Positions 38,201 through 43,969 of a stretch of DNA of 64,000 bases are shown piece after piece. The position numbers and the translations under genes are program-made. Location: positions 1,922,001-1,986,000 of the forward strand of contig NZ_CP029562.1 in assembly GCF_004136315.1 (NCBI RefSeq), read 5' to 3'. The stretch is from Mesorhizobium sp. Pch-S (lineage in GTDB: Bacteria; Pseudomonadota; Alphaproteobacteria; Rhizobiales; Rhizobiaceae). The notes below the pieces were generated by a model. The model worked only from the letters and a program-made list of their open reading frames with translations. It was not told the DNA's origin and ran no database searches. The first letter of the stretch is position 1, and each line of letters starts with the position of its first letter.

Positions 38201-40739
38201 ACAAAGCTTCGTCGTAGCTCGCGCCAGACGTCGGATGGTTCAGCGACTCGTACTGCGTCAGCGTGACATTGCCGCTCGATGGATCGATCGACACGGTAAA
38301 GGCGAGCGTGCCGCCGGCGCCGCCAACGCGACCTTCGATGACACCGCCGTTGTCGACCAGAAGGATCTCGTTGGCCGCGCCACTCTGGCCGGTCAGGAAA
38401 AGACCGGTATGGCCGCCGGCTGCAACCTCCAGCGAGAACGCCGTCGTTGCACCTTCCTCGTCCTGCCCGGCCAGCGAGCCGGTCGTGTCGAACAGCGATG
38501 TACCCAGAACCGTGACCTGGCCGAGGGTCCCAACCGGCTCCGTCTCCGGGGCGCCGTTCTGGCCCAGGCTCTCATCGACAACGATCGATGCCTTGCCGGC
38601 CAATGCCAGCACGGCCGTCGGACCATCGTCCTCGAAGGCGATCACGCCCCTCTGGCCACCAAGATCCACCGCCGCCGAAGCGATATCCTTGTCGCCATCG
38701 GTCACCGTGTAGACGGCCTTCAACGCACCCGTGGCCAGGAACAGTGCTTCATCATAGCTCGCGCCAGGCGTCGGATGGTTCAGCGACTCGTACTGCGTCA
38801 GCACCACATTGCCGGTCGCGGCATCGATCGACACGGTAAAGGCGAGGGTGCCGCCAGCGCCACCGACGCGGCCTTCGATCACGCCGCCATTGTCGACCAG
38901 AAGGATCTCGTTGGCCGCGCCGCTCTGGCCGGTCAGGAACAGACCGGTGTGGCCACCTGCGGCAATTTCAAGCGAGAAGGTCTTCGTCGCACCTGCGCTG
39001 TCGGAACCGACCGACGAACCCGCCGTGTTGAACAGCGAGGCGCCTGGAACCACCACCCGGCCAAGTGTTCCGGCCGGCTCGGTCTCCGGCCCGCCGTTCT
39101 GGCCGAGACTCTCGTCGACAAGGATCGATGCGCCTTCCCTCAGCACGAGTGCTGCGACGGGAATGTCATCGCCAACGGAAACGACAACGCTGCCGACCGG
39201 CGGCGTGAGGGTATCGCCGTCCTTGTCCGACACCTCGATCAGGCCGGACAGGTCGATGCTCAGGTTGGTTTCGACATTTCCCGGACTGTTGACGTGATCG
39301 ACCTGGCCCAGCAGGGTGAATGTCAGCGAACCGGTCGCCGTCAACTCGACGGTGAAGACGGAAACGCCGCCGGCCGAGCCGGTGATGGTGTGACCGTCCG
39401 GCGAAACGACGTAGGAAATCGCGGCGCCGTTGCTCGACAGGCCGAGACCTGCCAGCTGTGTCAGCGCGCCGGAGACGAAATGATACGAACCCAGCCCATC
39501 CGCGCCGGGGTTGATGACGGTCGAAAGCTCGATATGGCTGACGGTCTGCTTGCCGAAATCATTTTCGCCGCTACGGCCGGAATCCGCATTTGCCGATGCC
39601 AGGCCGTCTTCGTCGACGCGAAGAACGCTCTGGCCGGCGCCGACGAATGCCGGGCTGTCATCCTCGATGGTGACCGACATGTTGGCGGTGGTGCTGCCGC
39701 CTTTGCCGTCGGTGGCGGTGACAGGCACGGTAAAGGTCAGGTCGTCTTCCGAGCCCGGACGCGTATCGTTCGGATGATCGATCGGGCCGAGAAGCTGGAT
39801 GGTGTAGCTGTCACCGGCCGCTGTGATCGTGATGACCGGAACACCGTTCACCGAGCCGATCAGCTGGGCGGTGCCTTGTCCGGTCCAGACCAGCGGCACG
39901 CCGCCGGAGGTTAGCCCTGAAGGTTGGCCGAAAGTGTAGGTGAGCGCATCGCCGTCCGGATCCGTTGCCGGGAACCTGCCGGTGATCAGCGTGGCGTTGG
40001 TGGTATCGCTCGAACCATCATTGTCCGGGTTTCCACCGGCCAGGCCTTCGTCCGAAAGGGCAAGCGCCGAGAAATCAGCGAAGAGCGGATCGCGATTGGG
40101 GGCAGCCGGGTAGAGCTCGCGCTCGTCGAGCTGGCCAAACTGCAGGTCGGTCGGTGGCAAGAGGCTGCTCAGGTCGAAGCCGTCACCGATCCCGCCGGCA
40201 GGATGTTCGAAATTGCCGCCGGCGCTGGGGTTCGACGCGGCGCCCTGCCCGGCTGAAATCGAGCCGTCCGCGCCGAAGGCGACATCGACGCCGCTCGTCT
40301 GCAGCGCTGCGAGCAGGGCCACGCGCGGAAATTCGACTTCGCCGACAATGAAGGTCGGAACATCGACCGCACCATCCTTGATGACAACGACCGAACCGTC
40401 GGCCTGCTGCAGAACGAGATTGGTGCCCTCGACGCGGATGTTGTCGATGGATGTATTGGCGGGCAGGTGGACGGTCTTGTCCGCGCCAACGATGTATTCG
40501 CCAGAAGAGGAAGGCGGCGTTGCTGCTGCCTGTGCTGGTGTTGGTGCCGGCGTGGCGCCGACATCTACAGGCTTCGGCTCGGATGCTGCCCCGGCCGGCT
40601 GATTTTCTTGCCCCGCCGGCTGACTGCCAGAAGTGGCCTGCGCCACCTGCAATGAAACAGACGGATCATCATGCTCAGCCCGCATGCTTTGCTGATTCCA
40701 GCTCGCGGAATTGCTTTCGATCTCGAAACTGTTTGCCAT
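26250..40739 (-). CDS. Giant RTX adhesin of the LapA/BapA type (4829 aa), type I secreted
   Basis: Predicted cell-surface adhesin. No signal peptide. Residues 1-80 are a Pro/Ala/Gln-rich lead. Residues ~80-230 form a retention-module-like region (EYIVGADKTVHLPANTSIDN, LLAALQTSGVDVAFGADGSI). Then follow cadherin/Ig-like domains, six 180-aa DUF5801-like repeats (core DDGPTAVLALAGKASIVVDE), mixed Ig-like domains, and six nearly identical 245-aa VCBS-like repeats (DADAGIEGALIGGNVLTGIG). The C-terminus carries RTX nonapeptides (GGDDTLVGGAGADVLVGG, GNDTLHGGGGDDMLYGG) and a type I secretion tail. The neighbouring operon encodes the exporter, and a divergent gene encodes a LapG-like protease. The canonical xAAG LapG cleavage motif is not seen in the first ~200 residues. 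Confidence 0.93.
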   Translation of the reverse strand: MANSFEIESNSASWNQQSMRAEHDDPSVSLQVAQATSGSQPAGQENQPAGAASEPKPVDVGATPAPTPAQAAATPPSSSGEYIVGADKTVHLPANTSIDNIRVEGTNLVLQQADGSVVVIKDGAVDVPTFIVGEVEFPRVALLAALQTSGVDVAFGADGSISAGQGAASNPSAGGNFEHPAGGIGDGFDLSSLLPPTDLQFGQLDERELYPAAPNRDPLFADFSALALSDEGLAGGNPDNDGSSDTTNATLITGRFPATDPDGDALTYTFGQPSGLTSGGVPLVWTGQGTAQLIGSVNGVPVITITAAGDSYTIQLLGPIDHPNDTRPGSEDDLTFTVPVTATDGKGGSTTANMSVTIEDDSPAFVGAGQSVLRVDEDGLASANADSGRSGENDFGKQTVSHIELSTVINPGADGLGSYHFVSGALTQLAGLGLSSNGAAISYVVSPDGHTITGSAGGVSVFTVELTATGSLTFTLLGQVDHVNSPGNVETNLSIDLSGLIEVSDKDGDTLTPPVGSVVVSVGDDIPVAALVLREGASILVDESLGQNGGPETEPAGTLGRVVVPGASLFNTAGSSVGSDSAGATKTFSLEIAAGGHTGLFLTGQSGAANEILLVDNGGVIEGRVGGAGGTLAFTVSIDAATGNVVLTQYESLNHPTPGASYDEALFLATGALKAVYTVTDGDKDIASAAVDLGGQRGVIAFEDDGPTAVLALAGKASIVVDESLGQNGAPETEPVGTLGQVTVLGTSLFDTTGSLAGQDEEGATTAFSLEVAAGGHTGLFLTGQSGAANEILLVDNGGVIEGRVGGAGGTLAFTVSIDPSSGNVTLTQYESLNHPTSGASYDEALFLATGILKAVYTVTDGDKDVASASVDLGGRAGVIAFEDDGPTAVLALAGKASIVVDESLGQNGAPETEPVGTLGQVTVLGTSLFDTTGSLAGQDEEGATTAFSLEVAAGGHTGLFLTGQSGAANEILLVDNGGVIEGRVGSAGGTLAFTVSIDPSTGNVTLTQYESLNHPTPGASYDEALFLASGILKAVYTVTDGDQDVATASVDLGGAAGVIAFEDDGPTAVLALAGKASIVVDESLGQNGAPETEPVGTLGQVTVLGTSLFDTTGSLAGQDEEGATTAFSLEVAAGGHTGLFLTGQSGAANEILLVDNGGVIEGRVGGAGGTLAFTVSIDPSSGNVTLTQYESLNHPTSGASYDEALFLASGILKAVYTVTDGDNDVASASVDLGGRAGVIAFEDDGPTAVLALAGKASIVVDESLGQNGAPETEPVGTLGQVTVLGTSLFDTTGSLAGQDEEGATTAFSLEVAAGGHTGLFLTGQSGAANEILLVDNGGVIEGRVGGAGGTLAFTVSIDPSSGNVTLTQYESLNHPTPGASYDEALFLATGILKAVYTVTDGDQDVASASVDLGGRAGVIAFEDDGPTAALALKAGASIIVDETLGQNAGEAEGGAAGLGQVTVLGTSLFDTTGSSAGQDEEGATTAFSLEIAGGGQTGLYLSGAVHDAAHEIVLVDNGGVIEGRVGGAGGVLAFTVSINATNGNVTLTQLQALDHPDTTNADEALYLSSNVLKAVYTVTDGDHDVSTAKVDLGGRAGVIAFEDDAPTAVVGGAGIQATVAEDTMATADGDASNGIPDAGQTSSSDEASGTLGSLGALFNAGADAPLTFSLNPSTSGLPVLYSHGIQLVYNVAGGVLTATAGANTVFTLTVNADGSWNFDLKDQLDHVAGSGDAGTLLRTTVGSVPSIDFSSMIVATDADGDKATGAAPGSFTVTVQNDVPVVVALPPQTGTETTSYSLTGVQAGHDLYKVLNGANDKDILLSGRTGTTQDAVNTSNDIGVGNGQNINGKDNNSAEEYLVLDFVKNGVATGNNMSTTFTATEHYSVASLTFKVSQTTGPGTASVFLRAFSVPTTEDNNSGSANFTDNARVAITTVSVNGTNWPVTVVYAADGVTPIGYLIQGVNAGDSIKVTGAADFGRLEISNYDGVTINTGGGGSATISGAKSFGVLISGSESTVIQPFEVRHDESPLVNNTADPNIADDTAAPLPSSLATRIGGLALTELGHAVSSGTVAGFFTSQPGADEPAAITYQLANGTANTPFTGQDSGLTTTDGGIAIKLFTDPSDPRILWGIAGNDFASGQKVFAAYVDDAGKLWLVQFQAIHNPVAGSTAADYDDAVSVIGNIHVQANVTDADGDVASAVSGTPIRLTFQDDGPHAINDIDTVLGADMTATGNVLTGIDIAAGDANTDDGVADKLGTDGGKVASVAGVSTDSSPDAAHNFQVIGNYGSLVLNEDGSYVYTRFNSDPVVSQDIFTYTIKDGDGDISTATLTIGVADNGTLITNLTPAAGGGDATLSEANLSDGSSSNPAALVQTGSFNVFAPDGIQSVQIGGTVLTIAQLGAASSASPIAISGNPAYGSLEIIGFDSGSGEITYRFTLTDNTLTHTNITADATPGDRGTDDPVFANYTVTVTDTDNDSSSGTLAIRVLDDGPTAHADADAGIEGALIGGNVLTGIGTTGGVSGADVFGADGPTVAGGGVTGVATGSNTASPVTGNVGTPIVTALGTLTLNGDGSYTYQAKPNVVPAGGATDTFVYTITDGDGDTSTVTLTINLSDSGITASDNDAIVNEAGLSTGSDASSNSEIFATGQITASSAVPIVSYAITSVGGGTGSYGTLSLNPTTGAYTYTLTSRFDTSPDADNATNTEQNRDVFTYTATDANGNTVTGTIEVDIIDDVPTAHADADAGIEGALIGGNVLTGIGTTGGVSGADVFGADGPTVAGGGVTGVATGSNTASPVTGNVGTPIVTALGTLTLNGDGSYTYQAKPNVVPAGGATDTFVYTITDGDGDTSTVTLTINLSDSGITASDNDAIVNEAGLSTGSDASSNSEIFATGQITASSAVPIVSYAITSVGGGTGSYGTLSLNPTTGAYTYTLTSRFDTSPDADNATNTEQNRDVFTYTATDANGNTVTGTIEVDIIDDVPTAHADADAGIEGALIGGNVLTGIGTTGGVSGADVFGADGPTVAGGGVTGVATGSNTASPVTGNVGTPIVTALGTLTLNGDGSYTYQAKPNVVPAGGATDTFVYTITDGDGDTSTVTLTINLSDSGITASDNDAIVNEAGLSTGSDASSNSEIFATGQITASSAVPIVSYAITSVGGGTGSYGTLSLNPTTGAYTYTLTSRFDTSPDADNATNTEQNRDVFTYTATDANGNTVTGTIEVDIIDDVPTAHADADAGIEGALIGGNVLTGIGTTGGVSGADVFGADGPTVAGGGVTGVATGSNTASPVTGNVGTPIVTALGTLTLNGDGSYTYQAKPNVVPAGGATDTFVYTITDGDGDTSTVTLTINLSDSGITASDNDAIVNEAGLSTGSDASSNSEIFATGQITASSAVPIVSYAITSVGGGTGSYGTLSLNPTTGAYTYTLTSRFDTSPDADNATNTEQNRDVFTYTATDANGNTVTGTIEVDIIDDVPTAHADADAGIEGALIGGNVLTGIGTTGGVSGADVFGADGPTVAGGGVTGVATGSNTASPVTGNVGTPIVTALGTLTLNGDGSYTYQAKPNVVPAGGATDTFVYTITDGDGDTSTVTLTINLSDSGITASDNDAIVNEAGLSTGSDASSNSEIFATGQITASSAVPIVSYAITSVGGGTGSYGTLSLNPTTGAYTYTLTSRFDTSPDADNATNTEQNRDVFTYTATDANGNTVTGTIEVDIIDDVPTAHADADAGIEGALIGGNVLTGIGTTGGVSGADVFGADGPTVAGGGVTGVATGSNTASPVTGNVGTPIVTALGTLTLNGDGSYTYQAKPNVVPAGGATDTFVYTITDGDGDTSTVTLTINLSDSGITASDNDAIVNEAGLSTGSDASSNSEIFATGQITASSAVPIVSYAITSVGGGTGSYGTLSLNPTTGAYTYTLTSRFDTSPDADNATNTEQNRDVFTYTATDANGNTVTGTIEVDIIDDVPTARAGAAMNVLETDGQTNGTSLLANDTQGADGATLTHVNLGSGFVAITTGTSLGGGVYSFSVSGIGVYTFKADGTWTFDPAVNASTSNQSGSFTYRITDGDGDTSEAAQVITIANVNNVPTGGSVTASVDDEGLLHGLVGGTGDDTTTASAFATGTLTGSGGDGALSYSFANLAGTPAVTIGQEQVTYSWDSTLNRLVATISSSTIAARVGQVLFTVDVTPSTGAYQVSLINAVLHTNANNAEAGDLQLALQYKVSDSDADTSAGDTGTGTLTINFDDDSPVNFTAQAMTIENGANAIGSGALNFYESIGADGGSAVFSGTNGSTLMSGASAVTSGGKTVHLYGFGTDTLTARIDLDGNGTDETTVFTVKLSPNAKSEPSDVYTVQFSRALDDGSGTTITTSNLSSTSKRDYKMVDDTSANDQDILISASHSNGTQGAVNGSSSGSSVAFGVDQPVVGTGDILRFDFAKSVTVTGSANNSYTDGAHYNTNGFSFTVDGTGGSGVLVVAYDANDNTANSYADLTNDAASKDTITQIYKNGVLLSLASLTASGGGYIVPSVTGDIISVYTADGYNRIEVSHASGADFQISNVGYLRFDAGTPLNMSFNVQATDADGDTSTGSITLTTTPPTTTINGTAGHDNLVAGLGVDTLNGLGGDDTLVGGAGADVLVGGAHSTLGDTASYQNSAAGVTVDLTLVGVAQTSTGDASGDKLTGIENLIGSNFNDLLTGDGNANVLYGLDGNDTLHGGGGDDMLYGGAGLNHLYGEGGKDTFVIDQSALSEVGMVDVIHDYSNADGDVVDLSELLNVALGTNVGTAGYVDYDNASGALKVDVDGGGNNYVTVATLNPGLTTVNILYSEDNHDKTGTAT
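28858..33267. repeat. Six tandem 735-bp repeats inside the adhesin gene
   Basis: Each 735-bp unit encodes 245 aa, and copies differ by only a few bases. Marker variants form a pattern. Copies 1 and 5 share GCACTCGAAG and CAGCACATTG. Copies 2 and 6 share TTGGCGTCCG and CCCACGCTGG. Thus copies 1-2 and 5-6 match at an offset of 2940 bp (four units). This suggests a recent multi-unit duplication or gene conversion. The array is also a collapse risk for short-read assembly. Confidence 0.93.
35925..39170. repeat. Six tandem 540-bp repeats inside the adhesin gene
   Basis: Each unit encodes about 180 aa (DUF5801-like). The four central copies are very similar. Copies around 36.6 and 37.7 kb resemble each other more than their neighbours, as do those around 37.2 and 38.3 kb, giving a 1080-bp higher-order period. 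The outer copies are more diverged. Confidence 0.9.
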
Positions 40740-40931
40740 GACCCACCACCCCTTACTTTGTCATCAAAGCAAACAGGGGCGAGTTTGGTTTGGCAACTAG
40801 CGGGTAACTGCATCCATATAATGGGCTATGCGTTCGATGCTAAATTTTACTTTTAGTAAATGAGGACTGCATATGGGGATATATGTTCTCTACCCAATAC
40901 GTTCGTTTCAAAGGCGCGCCAGGGATAACGA

Positions 40932-40954
40932 GAATCTTTGATTCAAATTTGAAT
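40932..40954. promoter_or_regulatory. Overlapping palindromes, candidate operator
   Basis: GAATCTTTGATTC overlaps the perfect palindrome ATTCAAATTTGAAT. The pair lies about 25 bases upstream of a TATAAT box and between two divergent genes of the same system. The binding protein is unknown; the ribbon-helix-helix protein encoded by the exporter operon is a candidate. Confidence 0.4.
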
Positions 40955-40978
40955 TAAATTCCTCCGCGCAATTTATAC

Positions 40979-40984
40979 TATAAT
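40979..40984 (+). promoter_or_regulatory. Candidate -10 box for the lapG-like gene
   Basis: TATAAT, 65 bases before the ATG at 41050. No good -35 hexamer is seen at 16-18 bases upstream, so activation by a regulator would be needed if this is the promoter. Confidence 0.35.
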
Positions 40985-41049
40985 TATCCATCTATATTTT
41001 CGGTATCTTCAGGCGTGCTGGATAGCATCCATCGTAAAGGGTGGGTGTC

Positions 41050-41964
41050 ATGAAAGCAAAGCAAAAGTTCTCATTGATAAAACACTTGCGGAATATTGCG
41101 AGCTTGGCCCTCGTGATCGCTGCACCGTCGGCCTATGCGGCGACCGGTCCTGCAACATCCGAGGCTCGGGACAGCCTGGCGAAGCCGGTCCAGATGGTCG
41201 AATTCCTGGGCGGCATTTCCCTGACGAAGCCCGAGTCCGCCGTCGCAGGCAGCGTCTATCGCGCCGAGATCAGTGGCGGCTACAGCCTGGCGCTCCAGAA
41301 CATCGCCGAAGAAAAGCCCGAGCTGGACCCGATCCAGACCGCTGCGATCATTCCCGGCGTCTTCGGTTCCATGGCGATATCGATGAAGAACTTTCCGGCC
41401 GCAACGCGCTGGGCATCCGTCTATCGCTCCGTGCGCAACTGCGACAACATCTGCGACCGGACCAGCGCCGGCTATGCGTTCATCGTCAAGGCGGTGAAGG
41501 ACAAGAACTTCACCGACAAGCTCACCTTCGTGAACAGCGGCATCAATCAGCTCATTGCCTACCGCAAGGACGAAGTCACCTATGGAAAGGTGGATTACTG
41601 GGCGACGCCGGAAGAGACGCTGAGCCGTCGCTCCGGCGACTGCGAGGATTTCGCCATCCTGAAGATGGCAGCGCTGCTGGAGGCTGGGGTGCCGGCCACC
41701 AGCATGTCACTGGTGGTGCTGCAGGACAGGAAGAGGAACGTCTTTCACGCCGTCCTGTCGGTCAGCACGTCCAGCGGCACTTTCATCCTCGACAGCCTTA
41801 GCAACAAGGTCGTGATGGACAGCGCGCTTCCAAACTATGTGCCGCTCTATTCCTTCAGCACCGAGCGCGCCTGGGTGCATGGCGCCAAGACGGGCGAGAG
41901 CCGTATGGCATCGCTGAAGGGCGGGCTCTCCGGCATCGCGCCGGGCGAAGGGCCCGAGAACTGA
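41050..41964 (+). CDS. lapG: LapG-like periplasmic transglutaminase-like cysteine protease (BTLCP)
   Basis: 304-aa exported protease of the bacterial transglutaminase-like cysteine proteinase family. In Pseudomonas, LapG cuts the N-terminal retention domain of the adhesin LapA and releases it from the cell. The signal peptide ends near SAYAA. The catalytic triad is visible: Cys198 in SGDCEDFAILK, His233 in NVFHAVLSV and Asp248 in FILDSLSN. I start at the ATG at 41050, after AAAGGGTGGG; a GTG nine bases upstream is in frame. It is divergent from the adhesin gene, its presumed substrate. No LapD (the c-di-GMP receptor that sequesters LapG) is present in the window. Confidence 0.9.
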   Translation: MKAKQKFSLIKHLRNIASLALVIAAPSAYAATGPATSEARDSLAKPVQMVEFLGGISLTKPESAVAGSVYRAEISGGYSLALQNIAEEKPELDPIQTAAIIPGVFGSMAISMKNFPAATRWASVYRSVRNCDNICDRTSAGYAFIVKAVKDKNFTDKLTFVNSGINQLIAYRKDEVTYGKVDYWATPEETLSRRSGDCEDFAILKMAALLEAGVPATSMSLVVLQDRKRNVFHAVLSVSTSSGTFILDSLSNKVVMDSALPNYVPLYSFSTERAWVHGAKTGESRMASLKGGLSGIAPGEGPEN

Positions 41965-42001
41965 TTGCGTCCGCATGCCATTGCTGCGGGGCTGAAACAG
42001 C

Positions 42002-42640
42002 CTATCCGTTGACAACGAAAGCCAGCAGCAGATCAGGCGCCGGCACCGGCGCGCGCACGGCGTTGATCTGCCCGCGATGACGCCGTTCACCGATGCCGAT
42101 GACGAACCCGGTGCCGACGGGCAGGTTTCCATTCTGCCTCAGCCGCTCCAGAATATCCGCGACATTGAGGTCCAGCGCCAGCTTCATGTCCTTGCGGGCA
42201 TCGTCATCCTGTCCGACCGGAAGCTGACGGCGAACCAGGTTCTGGAATGGCTGGTTGAAGGCCAGGATCTTGCGCGTGCTTTCCAGAGCGAAAGCCGGTG
42301 CCGGACAGGCGAACAGGATGGCCTTGATCATCTCGACAGAGGTCAGCCGTCGCAGCATCGCGGTTTCGGCGTTGGCGTCGTGAAGGCAAGCTACCCTTAT
42401 CGCCGAGGTCAGATTGGCCTCCGGTCCTGCGGCGACGGCTATCTGATCGACGAGAGCACCGAGTGTTTCCTGATTGCGCGCAGCCATGCGTTTCAGCATG
42501 TCCCAGAAGCCGCGTTCGAGCCGGATGCCGCGCCGCTGTCCATTGCGTTCGACGACCCGGAACTCCGGTTCCTGATCGCGCAGCAGCGGCTGACTGGGCA
42601 GTTGCTGGCCAGAACTGGAGGGGACCGCGCTATCGCTCAC
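42002..42640 (-). CDS. Ribbon-helix-helix (RHH_4-like) protein with C-terminal PAS-like domain
   Basis: 212 aa. Residues ~30-90 match the RHH_4-type ribbon-helix-helix fold (GIRLERGFWDMLKRMAARNQ, then LVDQIAV and NLTSAIRVACL). Residues ~105-205 look like a PAS-like sensor (PAPAFALESTRKILAFNQPF, ending RRHRGQINAVRAPVPAP). The gene starts with GTG (42638-42640) inside the end of the HlyD gene, overlapping it by 11 bases, so translation is probably coupled. Its position as last gene of the exporter operon suggests a regulator of adhesin production. RHH_4 plus PAS-like is an unusual combination; the role is inferred. Confidence 0.7.
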   Translation of the reverse strand: MSDSAVPSSSGQQLPSQPLLRDQEPEFRVVERNGQRRGIRLERGFWDMLKRMAARNQETLGALVDQIAVAAGPEANLTSAIRVACLHDANAETAMLRRLTSVEMIKAILFACPAPAFALESTRKILAFNQPFQNLVRRQLPVGQDDDARKDMKLALDLNVADILERLRQNGNLPVGTGFVIGIGERRHRGQINAVRAPVPAPDLLLAFVVNG

Positions 42641-43918
42641 GCATGGCCTCCTCCCTGGCCTTGTTGATCGGCTTCAGGAGATAGCTGAGGATGGTCTTGC
42701 GACCGGTCTTGATATCGACAGAGCAGATCATGCCGGGAATGATGGAATAGGTCTTGCCGTCGCGCTGCAGCGTCGACTTTTCCGTGGCGACGCGCACCTG
42801 ATAGTAGGGTTCACCCGTCTTCTCGTCGACAAGGCTGTCGGCGGTGATGTTCGCCACCTTGCCTTCGATGCCGCCGAAGATGGAAAAGTCATAGGCGGTG
42901 ATCTTGATCAGCGCGTCCTGCCCGGGGCGGATGAAGGCGACATCGCGCGGCGAGACACGGGCCTCGACAAGCAGGGTTTCCGAGGTGGGAACGATGCCGG
43001 CAACGACAGCACCGGGCTGCACGAAGGCGCCCAGCGTGTTGACGTCGAGCGTGTTGACGATGCCGTCGACCGGCGAGCGGATGTCGGTGCGTGCGACACG
43101 GTCGGTGGCGCCACGGATCGTCTCATCGACAACAGACAGGTCCGCCAGCGTCTGGGTCAGGTCGTTCAGCGCCTCCTGCTGCAGCTCGAGGGTGACTTCA
43201 TTGACCTGAAGCTGCGCCTCGTTGATGGCGGCCTTGCCGCGCAGGATCGTTTCGCCGGCGAGCTTGATCTGGCCCGCCAGTTCCGTCTGTTCGCGCTCGA
43301 CCCTGAGCTGTTCGGTCTGCGCGATCAGACCCTTCTGGGCCATCGTGTTGACGAGCTTCGCCTCGCGCGCGCTGACCTGCTGGTTCCGGCTCAAACGATC
43401 GAGATTGGCATTGGCCTCGTCGAGCTCCTTCTGCCGCTGCTCCAGTCGTGACTTCAGCACGGAAAGCTTGTTGTTGAAGTTGTCCTGCCGGGCGATTAGC
43501 AACTTCTCTTCATTGTCGCAGATTTCCGGCACGTTCTTTTGATCTCGACCGGGCAGGCGAAAGGTTCGCCGATCTTTCCGCCCTGTTCCTGCTTGAGGCG
43601 GGCAACGCGCGCCCGCAAGGCGCGGGCCTTGGCCTGCTGCTCGCCCAGGCTCGATGAATTCAGGGTGTTGTCGAGGCGGATGATGAGATCGTCCTTCTTG
43701 ACGATCTGGCCGATCTTGACCGCGATGTCCTGCACGACGCCGGCTTCGCTGGCCTGGATGATCTGGGTCTTCGATGCGGGGATGACCTTGCCATCGCCCC
43801 GCGCGATCTCGTCGATCTCGGCAAAGGACGACCATGCCACGAACACGACCAGCAGGAAGCCCACGATGGCAACCGTGGCCGAGGCGAACAGTGGTGGCCG
43901 ATCATCCCTAGCGAGCAT
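42630..43918 (-). pseudogene. HlyD-family type I secretion membrane-fusion protein (LapC-like), apparent frameshift
   Basis: Periplasmic adaptor bridging the ABC exporter and TolC. The frame from the ATG at 43918 encodes the cytoplasmic tip, one TM helix (SATVAIVGFLLVVFVAWSSF) and the lipoyl half (GDGKVIPASKTQIIQASEAG) up to ACPVEIK. The frame ending at 42630 continues with NVPEICDNEEKLLIARQDNF, a long coiled coil, DIRSPVDGIVNTLDVNTLGA, and the HlyD C-terminal signature YQVRVATEKSTL. The join is at a TTTT run (+ strand 43537-43540). One more base gives 429 aa, the usual length. If the shift is real, the adhesin cannot be exported; a homopolymer sequencing error is equally possible. Confidence 0.85.
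43537..43540 (-). other. Frameshift site in the HlyD-family gene
   Basis: The AAAA run on the coding strand would need to be AAAAA to read EIKKNVPEICDNEE without interruption. It is the second single-base homopolymer deletion in the window, after the one near 10785. Confidence 0.8.
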
Positions 43919-43969
43919 TATTCCCTTACCCAGCCGACCATGGTGTTGGAGCCGCCTTTCCTGCCGAGA

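Larger units (their letters stand above)
40740..41049. promoter_or_regulatory. AT-rich divergent promoter region between adhesin and lapG-like gene
   Basis: 310 bases, strikingly AT-rich. It holds a perfect 14-bp palindrome ATTCAAATTTGAAT (40941-40954) overlapping an inverted repeat GAATC-TTT-GATTC (40932-40944), and a TATAAT box (40979-40984) suitable for the rightward gene. It must carry the control signals of both the adhesin and the protease, and is a natural MucR target by composition. Confidence 0.6.

Noticed and set aside
35091..39914. Long + strand open frame (1607 codons) opposite the adhesin
   Set aside because: Mirrors the 540-bp adhesin units; no protein-like features.
41990..42002. 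GGCTG-AAA-CAGCC hairpin between lapG and the RHH gene as terminator
   Set aside because: Only five base pairs and no T-run on either strand; too weak to call.
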